From the NCBI GenBank assembly GCA_029012525.1, contig JAQXMG010000019.1, forward strand, positions 1 through 10,913: a stretch of 10,913 nt of DNA. Direction: 5' to 3'. Both the position numbers and the translations under genes were made by a program. Below, piece by piece: positions 7,960 to 10,913 of this stretch. Numbering within the stretch: the stretch's first letter is position 1; each line of letters begins with the position of its first letter. Below the pieces are notes generated by a model, which saw nothing but the letters and a program-made list of their open reading frames with translations, searched no databases and was not told the origin of the DNA. The DNA is from a bacterium (GTDB lineage Bacteria; Bacillota_I; Bacilli_A; RF39; UBA660).

Positions 7960-8769
7960 TTATGCATCCTCCTCATCTTCATAAGAATCTTCAAATTCTG
8001 AAACTTTTGGTCTTAATTCATCAATAAGTAATATTCTAGCATCATCAATTGTTAAATTATAATATAATTCTCCTTTTACTGCAATTGATATTCTTCCTGT
8101 TTCCTCCGAAATTACAATCGCTATTGCATCAGTTTCCTCTGCTATACCTAAAGCAGCACGATGACGAGTTCCAAGTCTTTTATTTATTTTACTACTATTT
8201 GAAGTTGGAAACACAGCACCAGCACAACTAATTTTATTTCCTTGAATTATAACACCACCATCATGAAGCGGATTATTAGGAAAGAAAATACTGATTAATA
8301 GTTCTGGTGTTAATTCTGCATAAAGATTAATTGACTTACTTATATAATCCTGCAAACTGACATCTCTTTCTAAAACTATTAAACCACCAATTTTAGCTTT
8401 TCTTAAATAATCAATTGCTTGAATAATTTGATAGACTAATTTTTCTCTTTCATCTACCGTTAGTGTTTTATGTCTTCCCAAAAGTTGAGTCCTACCAAGT
8501 TGCTCTAATATAGATCTAATTTCTGGCTGAAAAATTATAATAAGTGCTAAAGGTCCCCACATAATTACATATTCTAATAAAAGACCTACTGTAACTAGAT
8601 TTAACCAATCAGCAAATAATTTCAAAATAACAATTAATAATATTCCTTTAAATAATAATGATAATTTTACATTATTTTTTATATTTTTTAAAATAACATA
8701 AAACATTATCCATACAATAGCTATATCAACTATTTGTCTTACAATATTTAAAATAGAATCAAAACTCAT
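7960..8769 (-). CDS. cdaA: CdaA, membrane-bound diadenylate cyclase
   Basis: A 269-residue enzyme making c-di-AMP from two ATP. Three transmembrane helices (about 10-28, 36-54, 60-80) are followed by a short coiled linker (82-110) and the DAC domain (~112-250). The catalytic landmarks are NPLHDGG (166-172; D170) and GTRHRAALG (200-208; R202-H203-R204), with SEETG at 221-225. The first motif is normally DGA; here its third residue is Gly. Length is that of standard CdaA (~270). ATG start with AAGGAGGA 7 nt upstream and a strong promoter at 8791-8819. It is the first gene of a cdaA-cdaR operon; c-di-AMP controls potassium and osmolyte uptake and wall homeostasis in Firmicutes. The C terminus is strongly acidic (258-268). 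Confidence 0.96.
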   Translation of the reverse strand: MSFDSILNIVRQIVDIAIVWIMFYVILKNIKNNVKLSLLFKGILLIVILKLFADWLNLVTVGLLLEYVIMWGPLALIIIFQPEIRSILEQLGRTQLLGRHKTLTVDEREKLVYQIIQAIDYLRKAKIGGLIVLERDVSLQDYISKSINLYAELTPELLISIFFPNNPLHDGGVIIQGNKISCAGAVFPTSNSSKINKRLGTRHRAALGIAEETDAIAIVISEETGRISIAVKGELYYNLTIDDARILLIDELRPKVSEFEDSYEDEEDA

Positions 8770-8790
8770 AAAATCCTCCTTAGCTTTTTT

Positions 8791-8819
8791 ATTATATCAT
8801 TTATATTTTAGTTTGTAAA
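8791..8819 (-). promoter_or_regulatory. Promoter of cdaA-cdaR
   Basis: On the minus strand, TTTACA (8819-8814), a 17-bp spacer ending in TGA and TATAAT (8796-8791). Transcription would start near 8784, leaving a leader of ~15 nt that is mostly the ribosome binding site. There is thus no room for a c-di-AMP riboswitch in the transcript from this promoter. Confidence 0.85.
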
Positions 8820-8971
8820 ATTTCAAAATAATTTCTTTAATAAAAACCTCTAGTATATTAATTATATTACATAAGAGGAAAAATTGTAAGGTTTAATTAA
8901 TAATTTTTTCTCAAAATATTATAATTTTTTTCAATTTCCTTATTGTATAAGGTTTATTTTTTATTTATTTT

Positions 8972-9004
8972 ACAAAATAAAAACTCTTGATATAGACCAA
9001 GAGT
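8972..9004 (-). terminator. Terminator after tRNA-Ala
   Basis: A 7-bp perfect stem (8998-9004 with 8983-8989, ACTCTTG/CAAGAGT) with an 8-nt loop, followed on the minus strand by TTTTATTTTG. It lies 12 nt beyond the CCA end of the tRNA. Confidence 0.85.
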
Positions 9005-9016
9005 AATAAACATATT

Positions 9017-9093
9017 TGGTGGAGAATAAGGGACTCGAACCCTTGACCCCCTGCGTGCAGGGCAGGTGCTCTAGCCAACTGAGCTAATTCCCC
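9017..9093 (-). tRNA. tRNA-Ala (anticodon UGC), CCA encoded
   Basis: A 77-nt cloverleaf on the minus strand: acceptor GGGGAAT (9093-9087) pairing with ATTCTCC (9027-9021), discriminator A and encoded CCA (9019-9017). The D arm carries AGCTCAGTTGG, the anticodon stem-loop CCTGCCCTGCACGCAGG gives anticodon UGC, and the T loop is GTTCGAGTC. The third acceptor pair is G3-U70, the identity element for alanyl-tRNA synthetase. It reads GCN alanine codons. It stands alone, outside the rRNA operon, with its own promoter and terminator. Confidence 0.97.
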
Positions 9094-9100
9094 AAATAAG

Positions 9101-9121
9101 TTGTCTAGAAAAACTAGACAA
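9101..9121 (-). other. Hairpin forming the 5' leader of pre-tRNA-Ala
   Basis: A perfect 8-bp inverted repeat (9114-9121 with 9101-9108, TTGTCTAG/CTAGACAA) with a 5-nt loop. It starts at the predicted +1 (about 9120) of the tRNA promoter and ends 7 nt before the mature tRNA. The loop is TTTTT but no T-run follows, so it is not an evident terminator. It may cap the pre-tRNA 5' end or position RNase P. Confidence 0.6.
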
Positions 9122-9126
9122 GAATT

Positions 9127-9155
9127 ATTGTATACTATTTTTTTTTATTTGTCAA
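9127..9155 (-). promoter_or_regulatory. Promoter of tRNA-Ala
   Basis: On the minus strand, a perfect TTGACA (9155-9150), a 17-bp spacer of mostly A/T and TACAAT (9132-9127). The -35 begins 5 nt after the khpA stop codon. Transcription would start near 9120. No terminator separates khpA from it, so the tRNA may also be read from the rpsP promoter. Confidence 0.88.
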
Positions 9156-9159
9156 TTCC

Positions 9160-9408
9160 TTAAATACAATCAACATTAATTTTTACAAGTTTATTACCAC
9201 TTAAATAACTACTTGCTTGAACTAGTGTTCTAATTGATTTTATTACTTTACCATTTTTTCCAATAAGTTTTGACATATCAGCTTTATCTACAATAACTTG
9301 AATCAATATTGTTTCTGGAGCTTCGGTTTCAAATTCTCTTACCCCAACAGCATCCTTATTAGAAACTACAGCTAAAACTAATTCTTCAGTTAGTTTAACT
9401 AAATCCAT
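9160..9408 (-). CDS. khpA: KhpA, single KH-domain RNA-binding protein
   Basis: An 82-residue KH-domain protein of the YlqC/KhpA family, an RNA-binding protein that in several Firmicutes pairs with KhpB (Jag/EloR) and influences cell elongation and sRNA biology. The protein begins LVKLTEELVLAVV and then VGVREFE, and the RNA-binding loop is I49-G50-K-N-G53 within MSKLIGKNGKVIKSIRTL. Size equals the family norm (~75-85). The ATG is 2 nt after the rpsP stop, with AAAGGAAAT inside the end of rpsP, so the two are translationally linked; rpsP-khpA order is conserved in Firmicutes. The usual downstream partners (rimM, trmD) are not here: a tRNA gene follows. Confidence 0.93.
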   Translation of the reverse strand: MDLVKLTEELVLAVVSNKDAVGVREFETEAPETILIQVIVDKADMSKLIGKNGKVIKSIRTLVQASSYLSGNKLVKINVDCI

Positions 9409-9410
9409 AA

Positions 9411-9683
9411 TTACTTATTTCCTTTTTCTTCATGAAATTTCTTCATGACACCTGCTTTTTGTAATAAATTTTTAGCAGTATCAGTAGTTTGTGCACCATT
9501 TCTTAACCATTTTAAAGCAACTTCTTCATTTACTCTAATTTCTGCTGGTTGTGTTAATGGATTATAAAATCCTATTTGTTCTATATATTCACCATCTCTA
9601 GCTTTTCTAGAATCAGTAGCAACAATACGATAACTTGGTCTTTTTTTAGATCCCATTCTTGTTAATCTAATTTTTACAGCCAT
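9411..9683 (-). CDS. rpsP: 30S ribosomal protein S16
   Basis: A 90-residue small-subunit protein that binds 16S rRNA and helps assemble the 5'/central domain. The N terminus MAVKIRLTRMGSKKRPSYRI and the GFYNPLT motif (38-44) are diagnostic, and the length is the family norm. The ATG at 9683 is preceded by AAAGGAGAG at good spacing; an in-frame ATG at 9755 would lie upstream of the promoter and is not used. It heads a two-gene unit with khpA under a near-consensus promoter. Confidence 0.97.
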   Translation of the reverse strand: MAVKIRLTRMGSKKRPSYRIVATDSRKARDGEYIEQIGFYNPLTQPAEIRVNEEVALKWLRNGAQTTDTAKNLLQKAGVMKKFHEEKGNK

Positions 9684-9710
9684 AACAACTCTCCTTTCAA
9701 AATCAAATAT

Positions 9711-9739
9711 AATATACACTAAAAAAATATGATTGTCAA
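9711..9739 (-). promoter_or_regulatory. Promoter of rpsP-khpA
   Basis: On the minus strand, a perfect TTGACA (9739-9734), a 17-bp spacer and TATATT (9716-9711). Transcription would start near 9704, giving a leader of ~20 nt. The -35 hexamer sits within an inverted repeat (9733-9755). Confidence 0.88.
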
Positions 9740-9755
9740 CTATTTTTGTTGACAA
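9733..9755. repeat. 8-bp inverted repeat covering the rpsP -35 box
   Basis: TTGTCAAC (9733-9740) and GTTGACAA (9748-9755) are perfect complements separated by 7 nt. One arm contains the -35 of the rpsP promoter; the other places a second TTGACA on the plus strand. The spacing of the arm centres (~15 bp) is too long for one helical turn, but the site could still bind a dimer; no -10 is visible for the plus-strand hexamer. Confidence 0.55.
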
Positions 9756-9764
9756 ATTATTTAA

Positions 9765-9792
9765 AAAAATAAAAGGTCGACCTTTTATTTTT
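9765..9792 (-). terminator. Terminator of cotE (28-bp perfect palindrome)
   Basis: A 28-bp perfect palindrome, 14 bp per arm, centred on GTCGAC (9776-9781), with an A/T-rich base on each side giving a T-run (TTTTATTTTTTT on the minus strand). It overlaps the cotE stop codon. With no extra loop bases, the few central nucleotides would form the turn. No plus-strand gene runs into it. Confidence 0.85.
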
Positions 9793-10357
9793 ATTTATTA
9801 TCTTCATCAGTTACATTTTCTTCTTTTAAATAGTTTTCATCTACTTCTTTTTCTATTTCTTGCATAACTTCATCTTCCTCTTTTTCATCAGTTATTTCAT
9901 CCCATTCATCCTCGTTTTCATCAACTGCAATTCTTATTTTTGTATCCCCAACTATTTCTATTCCCAATTCTTTTTCAATTGAATAGTTGATATTTCCATC
10001 AACAATTTCAGCTTTAGTACAAGTAGGTTGTTTTAAACTAACAACAATAACTTCTTCTTCGCTTGATATATCTCCTTCCCTTTTTCTTGCAACATTTAAA
10101 AGTTCATTGTAAGTAATAGTTTGTTTTGAAACAACTGTTTTAGTATCATTATCATATGCATACCAAATATTAACATCACATGATCCCGAAACCCTTATTT
10201 TATCTTGTTCTTTTACTCCTTTAAATGTATGATTTATAACCCAACATCCCAATATAGTTGTAGGTGTTGATTCTGGTTTTAGAGTATAATTATTTGAAAA
10301 AGTTTTTTTACCCTTGCCAATGACAGATTTAGTAACAATTTCTCGAAAGTTTGCCAA
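9791..10357 (-). CDS. cotE: CotE-family spore outer coat morphogenetic protein
   Basis: A 188-residue protein matching CotE, which in Bacillus forms a layer around the forespore needed to assemble the outer coat. Family landmarks: FREIVTKSVIGKGKK (4-18), TTILGCWVINHTF (33-45), SCDVNIWYAYDNDTKTVV (59-76), EEVIVVSLKQPTC (101-113), ELGIEIVGDTKIRIAV (130-145), then an acidic Glu/Asp-rich tail (146-188) as in CotE. Size fits (B. subtilis CotE is ~181). The start is the TTG at 10357: AGGGGTGAT lies just upstream and the N terminus MANFREI aligns with the family; the GTG at 10366 falls inside that ribosome binding site. miaB is the upstream neighbour, as near cotE in B. subtilis, though ymcA, the gene usually between them, is absent. 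It has its own terminator and probably its own promoter. Confidence 0.88.
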   Translation of the reverse strand: MANFREIVTKSVIGKGKKTFSNNYTLKPESTPTTILGCWVINHTFKGVKEQDKIRVSGSCDVNIWYAYDNDTKTVVSKQTITYNELLNVARKREGDISSEEEVIVVSLKQPTCTKAEIVDGNINYSIEKELGIEIVGDTKIRIAVDENEDEWDEITDEKEEDEVMQEIEKEVDENYLKEENVTDEDNK

Positions 10358-10373
10358 CTTTATCACCCCTCAA

Positions 10374-10412
10374 TTTAATTTATGCATAATACCCATATTT
10401 GTTGCAAAAATA
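10374..10412. repeat. 39-bp exact direct repeat, intergenic copy
   Basis: The 39 bases at 10374-10412, between the miaB terminator and the cotE ribosome binding site, are identical to the last 39 bases of the window (10875-10913), in the same orientation. This copy contains the putative cotE promoter. Flanks differ on the left (CAA against TCT); on the right the other copy stops at the window edge. Confidence 0.97.
10376..10407 (-). promoter_or_regulatory. Candidate cotE promoter (sigma-K-like or sigma-A)
   Basis: On the minus strand AACA (10403-10400), a 15-bp spacer and GCATAAATTA (10385-10376), which fits the sigma-K pattern of an AC-centred -35 and a CATAnnnTA -10. A sigma-A reading, TTGCAA (10407-10402), 17 bp, CATAAA (10384-10379), matches only 4 of 6 at each box. 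miaB ends in its own terminator just upstream, so a promoter is needed here. Confidence 0.45.
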
Positions 10413-10444
10413 AAATAAAAAAGAATATATTATTCAACATATTC
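10413..10444 (-). terminator. Terminator of miaB
   Basis: A 9-bp stem with one G-U pair (10436-10444 with 10423-10431) and a 4-nt GAAT loop, overlapping the miaB stop codon and followed on the minus strand by TTTTTTATTTTATTTTT. It should separate miaB from cotE transcription. Confidence 0.85.
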
Positions 10445-10913
10445 TCCATCTAAACTCCATGTTTTTGCATCTGTTATTTTAACGTTCACTATTTGTCCCA
10501 CAATACTTTTTGGTCCAGTAAAATTAACAAGTTTATTCCCTTCAGTATAACCCATAAGAAGATTTTTGTCTTTTTCACTTACTCCTTCTACTAATACTTT
10601 TAAAGTTTTATTTATTAACTTTTTATTGTTAATAAGTGCATATTTATTGATTATTTCATTTAATTTTTGTAATCTTTCATGTTTTTCTTCTAATGTTACA
10701 TTATCGGACATCTTATAAGCAGGAGTTCCTTCTCTTCTTGAAAAAATAAAAGTATAAGCTAAATCAAATTTGCACTCTTCCACTAAAGATAATGTATCAT
10801 TAAATTGTTCCTCTGTTTCATTTGGAAAACCAACAATTATATCAGTTGTAATAGTTACATCTTTAACTCTTTCTTTTAATTTATGCATAATACCCATATT
10901 TGTTGCAAAAATA
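10430..10913 (-). CDS. miaB: MiaB tRNA methylthiotransferase, C-terminal part (5' end outside window)
   Basis: The last ~155 residues of MiaB, the radical-SAM iron-sulfur enzyme that adds the 2-methylthio group to i6A37 in tRNAs reading UNN codons. Visible are TDIIVGFPNETEEQF from the radical-SAM domain, YTFIFSRREGTPAYKM, then the C-terminal TRAM RNA-binding domain (LKVLVEG, MGYTEGNKLVNF and TDAKTWSLDGE), all typical. The frame is open to the window edge; the ATG at 10897 is not a true start. The iron-sulfur cysteines lie outside the window. Upstream of about 10875 the frame reads IFATNMGIMH instead of the conserved YTREEYLxL type sequence expected before KLKERV, and those bases are the second copy of a 39-bp repeat, so the first ~13 codons shown may be misassembled. 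Confidence 0.92.
   Translation of the reverse strand, partial: IFATNMGIMHKLKERVKDVTITTDIIVGFPNETEEQFNDTLSLVEECKFDLAYTFIFSRREGTPAYKMSDNVTLEEKHERLQKLNEIINKYALINNKKLINKTLKVLVEGVSEKDKNLLMGYTEGNKLVNFTGPKSIVGQIVNVKITDAKTWSLDGEYVE
10875..10913. repeat. 39-bp exact direct repeat, copy at the window end
   Basis: Identical to 10374-10412 and ending exactly at the last base of the window. It lies in the miaB reading frame, where the encoded residues do not fit MiaB. This suggests a chimeric contig end, discussed under findings. Confidence 0.97.

Noticed and set aside
8846..8879. CCTCT/AGAGG inverted repeat followed by TTTTTATT on the minus strand, upstream of the cdaA promoter, with a TATAAT at 8918-8923 that might drive a ~70-nt small RNA
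   Set aside because: The stem has only 5 clean pairs with a long weakly paired loop, and the TATAAT has no acceptable -35. Not enough to call a small RNA; also no riboswitch-like conservation is recognisable. Nothing else is seen in 8820-8970.
8886..8958. Imperfect direct repeat around AAGGTTTA (near 8888 and 8949) and a small CCTTAT/ATAAGG hairpin at 8939-8953
   Set aside because: Short matches in almost pure A/T sequence; expected by chance and with no associated gene on the plus strand.
10430..10897. Treating the ATG at 10897 as the start of a short stand-alone protein
   Set aside because: The product is the C-terminal third of MiaB and the frame is open to the window edge, with no ribosome binding site before 10897.

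Overview
This is a very AT-rich stretch of a low-GC Firmicute chromosome. Strong AAGGAGG-type ribosome binding sites, promoters of the TTGACA-N17-TATAAT type, tight U-run terminators and the gene set (CotE, CdaA/CdaR, KhpA, a YgaC/Ntdp-type phosphatase, DUF378) place it in the Bacilli. A poorly sampled, small-genome lineage near Erysipelotrichales or RF39 is my guess; the sequence does not name the organism. Almost everything is on the minus strand; the only plus-strand gene is a 66-codon membrane protein.

Layout. 1-2312 is the start of an rRNA operon read right to left: tandem promoters P1 (2284-2312) and P2 (2168-2196), a leader with a boxA-like site, a complete 16S gene (457-2052), a tRNA-less spacer, and the first ~260 nt of 23S. 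Sequences on both sides of 16S pair into a processing stem. 2418-2957 is a DUF402 nucleoside tri-/diphosphatase with its own promoter. 3073-6206 holds three separately terminated genes for surface or envelope proteins: an S41 carboxy-terminal processing protease, a membrane-anchored thioredoxin-fold protein without cysteines in its outer domain, and a LolA-like lipoprotein related to sporulation protein YdcC. 6327-6527 is a DUF378 protein on the plus strand, sharing a bidirectional terminator with cdaR. 6554-8769 is cdaA-cdaR, the membrane diadenylate cyclase and its YbbR-repeat regulator, without the usual glmM. 9017-9093 is tRNA-Ala(UGC) with its own promoter and terminator. 9160-9683 is rpsP-khpA. 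9791-10357 is a CotE-type spore outer coat gene, and 10430 to the window end is the 3' part of miaB; the miaB-cotE proximity is also seen in Bacillus subtilis.

How it fits together. Most of the window is housekeeping (translation, tRNA modification, c-di-AMP signalling). CotE plus a YdcC/GerS-like lipoprotein are the notable accessory signals, suggesting endospore capacity or its remnant; sequences resembling mother-cell sigma factor promoters precede both. No mobile element, CRISPR array or defence system is visible, and I do not see a wholly novel system. The oddest structural feature is an exact 39-bp direct repeat: one copy lies between miaB and cotE, the other is the last 39 bases of the window and replaces expected MiaB sequence. 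I read it as a probable assembly artefact at a contig end.
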